From: Omphalotus guepiniiformis
Lineage: Eukaryota; Basidiomycota; Agaricomycetes; Agaricales; Omphalotaceae
Reading direction: 5' to 3'
Assembly: GCA_028554645.1 (NCBI GenBank)
Contig: JAQOOI010000021.1
Location: forward strand, 310,001 to 374,000
Length of the DNA: 64,000 nt
Both the position numbers and the translations under genes were made by a program. Under the pieces are notes generated by a model. It was not told where the DNA came from. It was given only the letters and a program-made list of their open reading frames with translations, and made no database searches. This document shows, one piece after another, positions 34,443 through 45,507 of the stretch (positions are counted from its first letter, which is position 1; each line of letters begins with the position of its first letter).

Positions 34443-36600
34443 TATCGTAGATAGATAGTCGTGGTCGTGAGCAGGAAATGAGAGTGACCTATAAAAGATC
34501 CTAAATTCTGCTTATATCTATGATTCAATGACTTTCGGTTTGCTGTGCTGGCATAATTGACGGTGATTTCAGATTCGGCGAAGTTCCAATAAAAGGCAGG
34601 TGGGAGCCAACTCACTGGAAAAATTCTTAGCGCTAAACGCAAGCGCTGCGATGTTGAATTTGGCTGCTGTGTATGGTATATGTGTAACGGCCCGAAACCT
34701 ACAGTAACATAATGCCATAGCGTTTCAGCTGCAGTAAGTTACGTGGTTAATAAGCTCCTCTCCAGTGCAGATCATCAATGCATCAAGTAACCGTACTGCC
34801 AGTGTGGCCTATCTAATCCAATAACCATTAAAATCTATCTCCCAGGGGGGCCAACTTGTATTCGATAACAAGGCGAACCTTTCGGAGCTTCCCATGACTA
34901 AGTAGGACCGAAGTTCACGTTCAAGGCTTAGAAAGAAATTGGTTTAGAATGCCAAGATATAGAAATCTTCTTACTTACCGCGCAGGGCGGAACATAAGAT
35001 GGAGTTCATAGGATCTTATGACATCGCCAAACACATATATCGCCTTGTCGCACCTTCAAGTTCGCCTTTAATCGAGGAGCACTTGGGGCTATAGCATCAT
35101 TAATGGCCCGCATCCTGCTAGCAACCCGTATTCGAGGTAGTCCACCCGCGGGAAAAGCAGAGAGAGTTCAAAAAACCGAGACACACATGATGAAGCCCAA
35201 GCCGAGAAGTATTTTAGTCAAACACAGGATAGAATGACAATTCATGGTCTTCCCATGGGTGACATTCCGTTAAAGACCGAAATTAGAACTATTTCCCGTG
35301 GTCATTAAGTCATTGCTGAAACGAGAAAGAGAAAAGAAACGGTATCACCGCCTCCGATACTAAATCCTTGTATTCCAACTTCTTTTGAGTACTTGACATG
35401 ATATGTGTATCAGTCCTATTTATGCAGCTGTTGAAAGTTGAACCGGTGCCCTGATTGGATGGATGAAGATTTTGTCAAGGTAGGTAGTAGGTAGGTAGTA
35501 TATTGACCGGCTCGGGTCCAAGTGCTGAAACGCCGGCTTCCAGGAAGTATCCCGATGTACAGCAGTTAAATACATCATCGTTCCTGGGACCCCACATCAG
35601 TAGTGAAGAAGACTCAGTATATTCGCTCCGGATTGGTGCTGTGGATGCTAGAATAGAACGAAATTGTCATGAGCTTCAAGAATTGGCACTTCCAAGTATC
35701 ATTTATGTGAGACGCACTGATCTTGTCGTCTCCGCTGTACACATGTCAGTGGAAGAAACTGAAAGCCTTTCAGTTGGTCCGCCGATGATACGGGCGTCTA
35801 TGTAGATTCCAGCGTCCTTGGAAATGGGCCAATCCGGTAAAGAACGGCCTTCGAATGTGTACCATATTTTGCGAGGAACTTGATGCATCAAATAATGAAC
35901 TGAATAGCAGCAGGTAAGCTCTAGGCTCTGAGATCTGAAGCTCAAGCTTGAAGCTTTGAAGCCCTGAACTGTCAAGCGAACGGTGGTCGACCTGGATCAT
36001 TCGACTATCGGGTATCTGGTCACATTTTTCGGATTAGACACGAACCATGCGTCGTCACCACCTTTTTGAAGTATACAAAGCTTTACATCCATCTTGTAAG
36101 CATTAGATTCGTTATAAAGAATCCCTGCTGATAGTGAAAGCGAGGACACGGACACTGAAGGCGGCTGAAGCTGGGGGCGCAAGAAAAATGTCAGTTCAAG
36201 ACCAGGCCGGATAACTTATGTAATGCTCCGCTTCCAGACCAGAGCAGCGACCGCCGCCGGCACCAGGCCTGCACTAACATTGTGTCATGTCCTCTTCCTC
36301 TGACTCACTCCACATTTCGCCCTCTGGACGACATTTCAGCTCAATAGTCTTTCGAAATGCTTTGCTTTGAAGTTTCTTCGTGAGGGAACTATAATCTCGC
36401 CCATATATTGATTCACCTTGACTTTCCGGATCCTGTGCATCGCCCGTCTTGGATGTAGCCACATCGAAGACTCATATATGGACTTGGCAACTTTTCTCTT
36501 TGAGAGCCGACAGGTATGATATGATAGTTTGTAATAAATGACCGAGATCGCGTTGATGTAACTTCTATCTTGTCTGGATCTGTTACACAGGCTAAGGCTT
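34443..36600. other. Intergenic, no gene seen
   Basis: About 2.15 kb. A GTAG-type microsatellite lies near 35480-35500. Short frames on both strands, including a 62-codon one at 36274-36462 minus, have no recognisable product. Confidence 0.5.
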
Positions 36601-36787
36601 CATTCCGCGAGTGCTGGCTACACCCTCGGCGTATACCTCAAGTTCAACAAGTACTTATAAGTGGGGTGCCTCTGGTCTCTCAAAAGTCAAGTTCTCGCTG
36701 TTTTGTAGTCGACACGCGTTTTTCTCTCCTCTTTCCACGTACCGAGTAACGAACACTACGGTTTCGAAAAACCCCAGCCGATATAAA

Positions 36788-36960
36788 ATGGGACACAACA
36801 AACACGAAATTGGCACCAACGATATACTAGATCGTGATATTGAAACCGCAGTTCCATCGGAAGCTACATCGGAAAAGGAGAAAACATGGCAATTGTTGGA
36901 ACGCTCTTTTTGTTCGTTTCTCGATTTCTTCGTGATAGAAGGGTGTTTGCTGTGGTGTAG
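36788..36960 (+). pseudogene. MFS transporter remnant: first exon fused to last exon
   Basis: The ATG and about 33 codons (MGHNKHEIGTNDILDRDIET) match the N-terminus of the intact transporter at 43426 (MGTSEFESGATDIVDRDVET). From about 36888 the sequence jumps to that gene's last exon: the 72 bases ending in TGTTTGCTGTGGTGTAG match 45206-45277. The two parts are in different frames. All membrane segments are deleted. The upstream TATA-like CTTATAAGTGGGG near 36654 also matches the intact gene's TTTATAAGTGAGG, so the promoter was duplicated too. Confidence 0.85.
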
Positions 36961-37029
36961 AATTGGGATGGGATGGAAGGTTGATGAAGCTTTGAAGCTT
37001 TGAAGGTTGGAATTAGTTACGAATTCGGA

Positions 37030-37385
37030 GTGTAACGAAGGATTCGTTCTTATGGCGGCACCGTCCAGCCAAAAATTTGACGGTTAAGCGGGCCTCCGCT
37101 TTGATCGGAGCGACCTTAAATTGTATATGTAATAATTGTATATTAGTCAAGCATTTTCGGCCCTCGTTTTTGCGCACTTATGGTCAGTTAAGCGGGCCTC
37201 CGGTTAAGTCGGTTGTCATTGCCGGAGGCCTGATTAGTCAGCGTTTCTCTTGCGCTCCGTGGTCAGTTAAGGCTGGCCTCCAGTTCAATCGGTCCGTCCT
37301 TGCCCGAGGCTCGTTCTATCTGCCCCTCATCTGCCCCCTCATTTTTTGTGCTCCATGCCACTGGCAGGACTGGTTAGATATTATG
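37030..37385. repeat. Degenerate GC-rich short tandem repeats
   Basis: Imperfect copies of a block containing GTTAAGCGGGCCTCCGGTT recur about every 80-90 bp (near 37083, 37190 and 37263), separated by GCGCTCCGTGGTCAG-like text. The origin is unknown. It sits just outside the TIR element. Confidence 0.6.
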
Positions 37386-37735
37386 TTGAGGTTGTTATAA
37401 ACATAAAATATTCTAGGAGGTCCAAGTTATAAATGTATTAAAACAAGATGTTAAATACAAGTAAAAAAAAACACATTTTTTGTAAGAAACATGTAATTTT
37501 TTATACACTGGATGAAATTTAACATAAAATCTGTGAGAAAATGCTAAACATATGTTGAATTAATACGGAAATTTTTCATCATTTTTTTTGCTACTAATAC
37601 TAAAATTATGTTGAAATTATAGTAAATTGTATCAACACAATACCTTCATTTCTCCAACATCAAAACACGTGATTTACAGTGAACAGATGTTTGAACAAAT
37701 ATCAAAAATCATTTATCATAAAACTTTAATTATAC

Positions 37736-38075
37736 ACTCTGTACACCTGTATACACCATGTATACACCCTGTCACATGTGTATACACCTGTATACACCCA
37801 TATACACCCTGTACACCTGTATACACACTGTCTGTATACAGGGTGACAGATGTACAGGGTGTATACAGGTATACAGGATGACATGTATACAGGATGTATA
37901 CAGAGTGTATACAGGGTGGATTACAGAGTGTATACAGGGTGGATACAGGGTGGATACAGGGTGTATACAGGGTGCATACAGAGTGTATACAGAGTGCATA
38001 CAGGGTGTATACAGAGTGCATACAGAGTGTATACAGCGTGTATACAGTGTGTATACAGAGTGTATATGGGTGTAT
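37736..38075. repeat. 11-bp minisatellite, first array, with an inverted left part
   Basis: Units of the type GTATACAGGGT. The left part (37736-37830) is in the opposite orientation (TACACCCTGTA type) to the right part (37837-38075), so the array can fold back on itself. Confidence 0.9.
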
Positions 38076-38465
38076 ACCTTGTCTGTATATACCTCACCTT
38101 GGAAACATCTTCTGTACGCAAGTTTGTATATATTAACCCTATGTTTCTGTATACAGAGATATCAGTGTCCATCTACTAGGTCCATGCAGATGCATCCTGG
38201 ATGTATACACATGAGATATGCAAGATGAATTCACCTAATGTACAACTGTATCCTATACACAGACTATATACATAAATGATCCTGTTTACCATAGTTTTGT
38301 TATTTGTTTAACATATAGCCAGTATATATGAACAAACCAAAACATAAATTTTACCATCAGATATTTAACATTACTTTCACATATGTTTAGCATAAGTTCA
38401 CAGTAATTTTCTGTCTGTTATTCTGGATCAATTTTAAATTGGTTTAGCATATTTTCACACATCTA

Positions 38466-38605
38466 CACCGCCAAGAATTCAACATAAATCCCACGGAAAA
38501 ATATTACAAATATGGTGAAATAACATGAAAAATTAAACTTTTGATGTAATTTCACCATATTTTTAACATTTTCACATGGAATTTTATGTTGAATTGTTTG
38601 CAGTG
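38466..38605. mobile_element. 140-bp MITE with CTA target duplication
   Basis: Ends CACCGCC...GGCAGTG-type (right end GTTTGCAGTG) form inverted repeats including AATTCAACATAAA / TTTATGTTGAATT. It is flanked by CTA on both sides (38463-38465, 38606-38608). The second unit of the host element has the uninterrupted empty site CACACATCTATTCTATTTC near 41410, which proves the boundaries. The terminal sequence resembles that of the host element, so both may use the same transposase. Confidence 0.9.
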
Positions 38606-38910
38606 CTATTCTATTTCTCTCTGTATTTAACTCTGAATATATCTTATTTGTTTAGCATATCTTCAGTATATTTGCACAAGCAAAACATGAATGTTATTTT
38701 AGAAACATTTAACATTAGTTTTCACATTGTTAGGGAACAGAAGGTAAGGGTTAGTTACTCTGATCCACAGTATGGGGATTGGGGGCTAAGTTGTATTAAT
38801 TGAGAATCTACTCAAAGAACACAATGTAGAGATGAGCTGAATGATAATCTATATCACAGAGAAAGGAAATGTAAGGAGTGATGTCTCAGATATCACTAGA
38901 AAGGTAGGTT

Positions 38911-39276
38911 TCACTTGGAAAATGCTTCAAGTGAGAACAGGAAATTTGATTACTGGAAATGCTTTAGTAACCAAGGGAATCTAGATACTTGGAAATGCTT
39001 CAAGTAGTCTAAGGATGGAATGAACAACTGGAAATGCTTCAGTTATTCAAAGAGAAAGCCTGGAAATGCTTCAGACAATCAAGGGAAATACTGCTGGAAA
39101 TGCTTCAGCAATACTTAAGAAAAGACACTGGAAATGCTTCAATGCCTTGGAGAATATCTGGAAATGCTTCAGATAATCAGAGGAAATACTGCTGGAAATG
39201 CTTCAGCAATACTTAGGGAAAGACACTGAAATGCTTCAATGCCTTAGAGGTTCAGTCACTGGGAATGCTTCAGTAG
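38911..39276. repeat. Eleven-copy hairpin array with constant core and varying stems
   Basis: The core GGAAATGCTTC recurs eleven times at about 33-35-bp spacing. In most copies the flanks are inverted complements of each other although their sequence differs between copies: TCACTTG/CAAGTGA, TTACT/AGTAA, TACTTG/CAAGTA, AACTG/CAGTT, TGCTG/CAGCA (twice), TATCTG/CAGATA. Two copies have CACTG/CAATG with one mismatch, and one keeps only CTG/CAG. Confidence 0.85.
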
Positions 39277-39429
39277 ACTAGAGAGAGTAAGAAGTATTTG
39301 TATTGACAAGACAGGTTACAAAGTAGGGGTTACAAGAAAACAATAACTAGACTAAGGTACACTAAGTTGGGTGTGGTTTATATACACCATTCTGAGTACA
39401 GATATAAAAGGAAAGTATCTACAATGAGG

Positions 39430-39672
39430 CTGCATGAGTCAGTTTGACTAGAAATGACTCTTGAACATGAGTCACTGTGACTAGGCATGGTTTCAAGTCA
39501 TTATGAGTCTATAATGTGACTGTATATGACTCAAGCTTCCATAAGAACTTCAGGATGACTTGTTATGACTCATGTTGCCATGGATGCTGCAGCATGGCTG
39601 ATTATGACTCAAACTGCAAGCTGGAGAGGATACAGAGATCATGGGACTGAAGGGAGGCTGTACATGACTCAG
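39430..39672. promoter_or_regulatory. Cluster of TGASTCA motifs in the solo LTR
   Basis: Six full TGAGTCA/TGACTCA heptamers and two near matches fall in about 240 bp. This is the binding sequence of Gcn4/AP-1-type bZIP factors. Whether it is used is unknown; orientation of the LTR is undetermined. Confidence 0.45.
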
Positions 39673-40028
39673 ATCAATTATGTAGTGCATCTTGTATGAC
39701 CACAGAGTGATTGGTTGACATATAGATATTTGGTTGATACCCAAAAATTAAAATTTTCTGTCTTTTCTTGTGTATGCCATTATTCACTTATTGATCTGTG
39801 GCTCTGTACCTGTATGTACTGACTCCTAACACACATTTGTTTAGCATAAGTTCACAGTAATATCCTGTCTGTTATTCTGAATTGATTTTGAATTGCTTTA
39901 GCATAGTTTCCACACACCTTTTCCATTTGTCTCTGTATTTTATGATGAAACAATCATAATCTTGATTAACATAATTGCATCCAAAATTCAATATTTATTT
40001 TAAACAATTTTCTCAAAAATAATGTATA

Positions 40029-41015
40029 GAGTGTATATAGGGTGTATACAGGTCTACAGGGTGTACTACAGGGTGTATACAGGGTGAGATGTATACAGGG
40101 TGCATACAGAGTGCATACAGAGTGCATACAGGGTGTATACAGGGTGTATACAGGGTGCATACAGGGTGTATACAGGATGCATACAGGGTGTATACAGGGT
40201 GCATACAGGGTGTATACAGGGTGCATACAGGGTGTATACAGGGTGTATACAGGGTGTATACAGGGTGTATAATCCTGTATACAGGGTGGATACAGGGTGT
40301 ATACAGGGTCAGGCTGGATACAGAGTGTATACAGAGTGTATACAGGATGTATACAGGGTGCATACAGAGTGGATACAGGGTGCATACAGAGTGTATACAA
40401 AGTGCATACAGGGTGGATACAGGGTGGATACAGGGTGGATACAGAGTGCATACAGGGTGGATACAGAGTGCATACAGAGTGCATACAGAGTGCATACAGA
40501 GTGCATACAGGGTGTATACAGACTGTATACAGGGTGTATACAGGGTGTATACAGGGTGTATAATCCTGTATACAGAGTGTATACAGGGTGTATAATCCTG
40601 TATACAGAGTGTATACAGGGTGTATACAGGGTCAGGCTGGATACAGAGTGTATACAGGATGTATACAGGGTGCATACAGAGTGGATACAGGGTGCATACA
40701 GAGTGTATACAGAGTGCATACAGGGTGCATACAGGGTGCATACAGGGTGGATACAGAGTGTATACAGAGTGCATACAGGGTGGATACAGGGTGGATACAG
40801 GGTGGATACAGAGTGCATACAGGGTGGATACAGAGTGCATACAGAGTGCATACAGGGTGTATACAGAGTGTATACAGGGTGGATACAGGGTGTATACAGG
40901 GTGTATACAGGGTGGATACAGGGTGTATACAGGGTGTATACAGGGTGTACACAGGTGTATACAGAGTGTATACAGGTATACAGGGTGACATGTATACAGG
41001 GTGTATACAGAGTTT
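40029..41015. repeat. 11-bp minisatellite, second array, about 90 units
   Basis: Unit G(T/C/G)ATACAG(G/A)GT with little else. Because 11 is not a multiple of 3, every frame of a strand reads the same 11-residue period (VYTGCIQG-type on +, YTLYPPCIHPV-type on -), and stops are almost absent on both strands. A higher-order copy of about 320 bp is visible: the joint TATAATCCTGTATACAG and the joint GGGTCAGGCTGGATACAG each recur. No start context, codon bias or splicing supports coding. Confidence 0.95.
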
Positions 41016-42336
41016 ATATGGGTGTATACCTTGTCTGTATATACCTCACCTTGGAAACACCTTCTGTACACAAGTTTGTATATATTAACCCCTCTGTTCT
41101 GTATACAGAGATATCAGTGTCCATCTACTAGGTCCATGCAGATGCATCCTGGATGTATACACATGGGATATGCAAGATGAATTCACCTAATGTACAACTG
41201 TATCCATATACACAGACTATATACATAAATGATCCTGTTTATCATAGTTTTCTTATTTGTTCAACATATAGCTAGTATATATGAATAACCAAAACATAAA
41301 TTTTACCATCAGAAATTTAACATTACTTTCACATATGTTTAGCATAAGTTCACAGTAATTTTCTGTCTGTTATTCTGAATCAATTTTAAATTGGTTTAGC
41401 ATATTTTTCACACATCTATTCTATTTCTCTCTGTATTTAACTCTGAATATATCTTATTTGTTCAGCATATCTTCAGTATATTTGCACAAGCAAAACATGA
41501 ATGTTACTTTAGAAACATTTAACATTAGTTTCACATTTGTTGGGCATAAGTTCACAGTAATATCCTGTCTATTATTCTGAATTGATTTTGAATTGCTTTA
41601 GCATAGTTTCCACACACCTTTTCCATTTGTCTCTGTATTTTATGGTGAAACAATCATGATCTTGATTAACATAATTGCATCCAAAATTCAATATTTATTT
41701 TAAACACTTTTCCCAAAAATAATGATAAGATTTTATGGAATTTATGATAAATGATTTTTGATATTTGTTCAAGATCTGTTCACTGTAAATAACTGTGTTT
41801 GATGTTGGAGAAATGAAGGTATTGTGTTGATACAATTTACTATAATTTGAACATAATTTTAGTATTAGTAGCAAAAAAAATGATGAAAAATTTTGGTATT
41901 GATTCAATATATCTTTAGCATTTTCTCAGATTTTATGTTAAATTGTGTCCAGTGACAGTTTTGTCTGTATTGCATGCACAGATGTGCTGCCAAAACTGAA
42001 TTCGTTCCTGCCTGCATCCCGTGATGCAGGCTGACAGTCCAAGTACGATGTGATGATATATAGCTTACATGAACAGATTTATATATTTATTGCTTATAAT
42101 CTAGTGTAGATAGTTTGTAATGGTATAATACTGGATGTATAATCACTGATACCTACTTTCAGAGTTGTGCTGCGAGTTTTCAAGCTCAAGTCGAATCGTG
42201 TTAAGACATGATAAGATAAGATAATGCATTTATCGTGACAGCGATACGCGTGCTGTCACATTCCTGCCATCGCCTATTTACGAGTGCAGGGAACGAAGTG
42301 ACCGAAGGAGTTTATCTCTCTTCAACCTCTCGTACA

Positions 42337-42425
42337 ATGGGTTTCCAACGCCTGACAGGGCTCATATCCGAGCATACCCCCTCCGCAATCAAAGAACACG
42401 ACATGAAAACCCCTTTCAAATCCTT
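42337..42425 (+). pseudogene. 5' remnant of a duplicated FEN1 gene
   Basis: The start [20 protein letters not shown] matches [20 protein letters not shown] of the intact gene at 45584, and homology extends upstream through the promoter (TACATGAACAGAT, GATAAGATAAGATAA, a single ACGCGT at 42246). It ends abruptly after about 28 codons. No active-site residues are retained. Confidence 0.85.
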
Positions 42426-42520
42426 TGAAATGAAGACCAATCTGGTGAAGACTCTAGTAAGTGCCTTCACGACTCAGGCTTCAAAGGCCGCCGCGAACCT
42501 TGGGCCCAGGACTTGATTGA

Positions 42521-43316
42521 AATTCGTCGCTGTTGGAACATCATGCATCATGATTAACGTTAGACGTTGGACTTGCGCAGTGCGTTAGACTGCATAGGGG
42601 AGGCAAAGAAAAAAACAGGTCCGTTTCTAGTTCGGACTAAAGTCCGCCTTCAGACCGGAGGCCAGTGCTAATTAGATGTAAACATTCGTTGTCTCTAGAC
42701 AGGAATTCGTTCGTCTGTTACTTTGGGCAATACTTGAAAGCATGAAAGCTTGAAGCTTGAAATCTTTCGAGCTTTTGGTCGTATTTTCTCACTGGCCCCC
42801 TTAAATTTTCCTCGAGAGACTTTCGATCGCGAGAGGCTACAGTTGAGATGCTGACTTGTTTCTCCGATTTCGACTCGGAAGGATATGATGGAATTGTAGA
42901 GGCCGTATTTAAATTTGGCTGCCAATATGCAGGGGCCCATTTTCTCCCTTAACCTCCCATGCTGGCGAACGAGTGCTAAATCAGGAGGTGTAGACTGGGT
43001 ACCTACGTGAATTTGTGTTACGTGCGTGATCGCAGTCAAAACCCGGCGGTTTTCCTCCAAATGGTTTTATTTCCCTTTGCATGTTGGCATTCAAAGTTCA
43101 GAAATCATAAAATTGGCATGTGGCGGATCGGTGATTTCCTGTCAACATACTTTGATGTTACCCATTTAACCGTCTCCTTCAACGGGCACCGTTCCGATTG
43201 CTTACAATTGGCTATGATTACATCCATGGATTCATGCTTATGCGTATGACTAACGTTTCCCGACTTTTACGCTCACATCGTGTTAGCCTACCCTTACAAT
43301 CACCCTCGACAAACAC
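42521..43316. other. Intergenic, no gene seen
   Basis: About 800 bp between the FEN1 remnant and the transporter promoter. A short AAGCTTGAAGCTTGAA-type repeat lies near 42740. No gene recognised. Confidence 0.5.
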
Positions 43317-43324
43317 TTTATAAG
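43317..43324 (+). promoter_or_regulatory. TATA box of the MFS transporter
   Basis: TTTATAAG lies about 100 bp upstream of the ATG and is conserved in the decayed copy near 36654 (CTTATAAG). Confidence 0.5.
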
Positions 43325-43425
43325 TGAGGCCCTAGTATTCTTAGCAACTTGTGATCAGGTATCAAAACCTGTATCTATCACAGTTCTCTCTTTCAGCGAG
43401 TACGACTTTCAGGATCCAGAACGAA

Positions 43426-45277
43426 ATGGGAACCAGCGAATTCGAAAGTGGCGCCACCGACATTGTCGACCGTGATGTTGAGACTGCACTTCCATCGAAA
43501 ACTAGGTCAGGAAAGGAGAAGATAATAGTGGAAGCTGTTGACGTGAGCAAGCTCAAGCCGTCTTTGGATGAGAAAACGTACGAGCCGCCGGATGGGGGAT
43601 TCAAAGCGTGGTCTGTTGTTCTTGGAACGACTTTGATAGCGTTTGGGACGTTTGGGTGAGTTGCTCTTCAAGTGTACTTGTTTCGTATATTGACGAAGCT
43701 TTTCGATGTAAACTTGCAGTTTCGTGAATGGATACGGCGCGTTTTCTGATTTCTACAACGACGAGTATCTATCAAATTACTCGCCTACACTCATTTCGAT
43801 GATTGGCGCATTACAAGTCTTTCTTTTGTACATATGTGAGTTCGATTCTCCCTACGTATCCAGTTATCATCACTGAAACGACCACGAAACCATAGTCGCA
43901 GGAGTCGCAGGAGCGGTATTCGATGCCATCGGACCTCGGCTGTTATTACCATGCAGCGGAGTCATAGTCATTTTCTCGCTATTTATGCTTTCAATCACAA
44001 GACCTCAGCATATATATCAACAGTTCCTATGCCAAGCAGTGCTTTTTAGCTTGGGAGCAAGTTTCAGGTCAGTATTCTGCGGAATGTGGAACAAGTTACT
44101 CAGGATGTTTCAGTTTCTTCCCATCCATAGCATTGATTCCTCACTGGTTCAAATATAATATGCCTTATGCGATGGGGTGTTTGACTGCCGGTGCGAGTGT
44201 AGGCGGAATAGTGTTTCCTATTATGATTGACAGGTTAATACCCCTGGTTGGGTTCGGTAAGTATTTAATTCATTTCCATACCTTGATCCCCCACAATCAC
44301 TGACCAACTCCCCCCTACCTATACAGGATGGACAGTCCGAATATTCGCGTTCATGGTACTCTTCTGCTACATTATCGGTATCCTAACCATCAAAGCCCTC
44401 CGACCACCCAAGCCTTTCCCACCCATCTCACGTCTCTTCGATTTTACAGCATTCAAAGATCCCGTATATGTGTTCCTAGCCATTGGATGCTGGTTCTCAG
44501 TTTTCGCGGTGTTCAACCCGTTTTTCTATGTTGGGCTCTCAGCGGTGGTCTCGAACCCTGATTCGACGATTAATGCGTATTATTTAGCGATTTTGTGCGC
44601 TGGGTCGATTTTTGGGAGAGTTTCGCCTGGTCTTATTGCGAATCGGTTTGGAAGGTGAGTGTTGTGGGTGTTTTGGGCTTCTTGGCTTGAGGGTATGAGA
44701 ACTGGTACTAATGATTCGTTCCTAGGTTTAACATCCTTTGCGTATCGACGTTGATCTCAGCTATCCTTATTCTTGCGGTGTGGTATACCTCATTTGCAGA
44801 ATCAAACCTTATCGCTTTCGCCGCTCTATACGGGGCCCTCTCAGGACCGTTCTTCTCTCTCACACCTGTACGTACTCTCATCTCATCGTCCTTTCGACTT
44901 CCCCGAACTGACTAGAACTCCCGGTCTGATCGTGGAACACTTTTCCTATATACTTATATAGTCCTGCGTATCAGAGATCTCACCACTCGACAGAGTCGGC
45001 GCACGTATAGGCGGGACGTATGCTTTCATGGCTAGCGCTACACTCGCTGGGACACCTATCGGGGGTGTGTTCATACGGACGCAGAGTGAGGAGAATTTTA
45101 AACATTTGATATTGTTTTCGGTGAGTTTTGGGCTTGTACTACGCAGGTTTTGTTATAGCTCTATGTGTTGGATCGCTAATGTTATTTGCTCATCAGGGAA
45201 TCATGGCACTTGTAGGAACGTTCTTCTTGTTCGTTTCTCGATTCCTTCGTGATAGAAGAGTGTTTGCTGTGGTGTAA
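43426..45277 (+). CDS. Monocarboxylate transporter-like MFS permease
   Basis: Eight exons (43426-43655, 43720-43835, 43896-44067, 44114-44256, 44327-44654, 44726-44867, 44962-45120, 45197-45277) give 456 aa. After an acidic cytosolic N-terminus comes the MCT/SLC16 signature PPDGGFKAWSVVLG leading into the first membrane segment. About twelve hydrophobic segments follow, including FLLYIFAGVAGAVFDAIGPR (the loop 2-3 region), WTVRIFAFMVLFCYIIGI, and the last segment GIMALVGTFFLFVSRFLRDR ending in a basic tail. Fungal members move monocarboxylates, riboflavin or pathway metabolites across the plasma membrane by proton symport; the substrate is not predictable. It is the intact right copy of a tandem duplication and is 300 bp upstream of FEN1 on the same strand. 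Confidence 0.92.
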
Positions 45278-45489
45278 AACCGGAATTGGAACCGGAACTG
45301 GGGAGTTGGACGAGTCATTTGTATGAAATCTTACGATTTTCACTAAAATGTATAGGATACATGAACAGATTAATTGTTTAGTATATACTTAGTGTAGATT
45401 CTCTTATTATACAGGAGTAAAGTCCGAATAGTCGTAGACACGATAAGATAAGATAACGCACCTCTTAGTCATCTTATCGTGACACCAAA

Positions 45490-45507
45490 ACGCGTTATGT
45501 CACGCGT
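45490..45507 (+). promoter_or_regulatory. Two MCB-like ACGCGT boxes in the FEN1 promoter
   Basis: ACGCGT occurs at 45490-45495 and 45502-45507, 77-94 bp upstream of the FEN1 ATG. In yeasts MBF binds this box and drives G1/S expression of replication genes including RAD27. GATAAG repeats and their inverted copy (GATAAGATAAGATAA...CTTATC, 45440-45478) lie just upstream. Confidence 0.55.

Larger units (their letters stand above)
38728..39831. mobile_element. Solo LTR, 1104 bp
   Basis: It starts TGTTAGGGAACAG and ends GACTCCTAACA (TGTTAG/CTAACA inverted ends) and is flanked by the 5-bp duplication CACAT (38723-38727, 39832-39836). The second unit of the host element has the empty site (TTTCACATTTGTTGGGC near 41535). 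No internal retroelement sequence remains, so it is the product of LTR-LTR recombination. It is unrelated to the 342-bp copia LTR. A TATA-like TTTATATACACC lies near 39375. Confidence 0.9.
37506..41954. mobile_element. Non-autonomous TIR element of about 4.45 kb
   Basis: Both ends carry about 215 bp of inverted repeat (37506-37722 and 41738-41954) starting CACTGGA and soon reading AATTTAACATAAAAT. The flanking 3 bp are ATA and ACA, an imperfect duplication. The CACTG ends and 3-bp site suggest the CACTA (CMC/EnSpm) superfamily; that is inference, since no transposase is present. Inside, a unit made of an 11-bp minisatellite plus about 700 bp of AT-rich sequence occurs twice in tandem (37736-40013 with insertions, and 40014-41737). 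The element occupies the spacer between the transporter and FEN1 remnants. Confidence 0.75.

Noticed and set aside
36274..36462. Small minus-strand protein of 62 aa
   Set aside because: No recognisable family, no supportive context, and length within chance expectation.
38911..39276. Heat-shock elements
   Set aside because: GAA and TTC are separated by four bases (GAAATGCTTC), not the two of a heat-shock element; the hairpin description fits better.
40029..41015. CRISPR array
   Set aside because: Units are contiguous 11-mers without spacers, no cas genes are present, and the genome is fungal.
40013..41131. Repetitive open frames of about 340-350 codons on both strands as genes
   Set aside because: They are the minisatellite read in several frames. 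The 11-bp period removes stops everywhere, and no promoter, intron or family supports coding.
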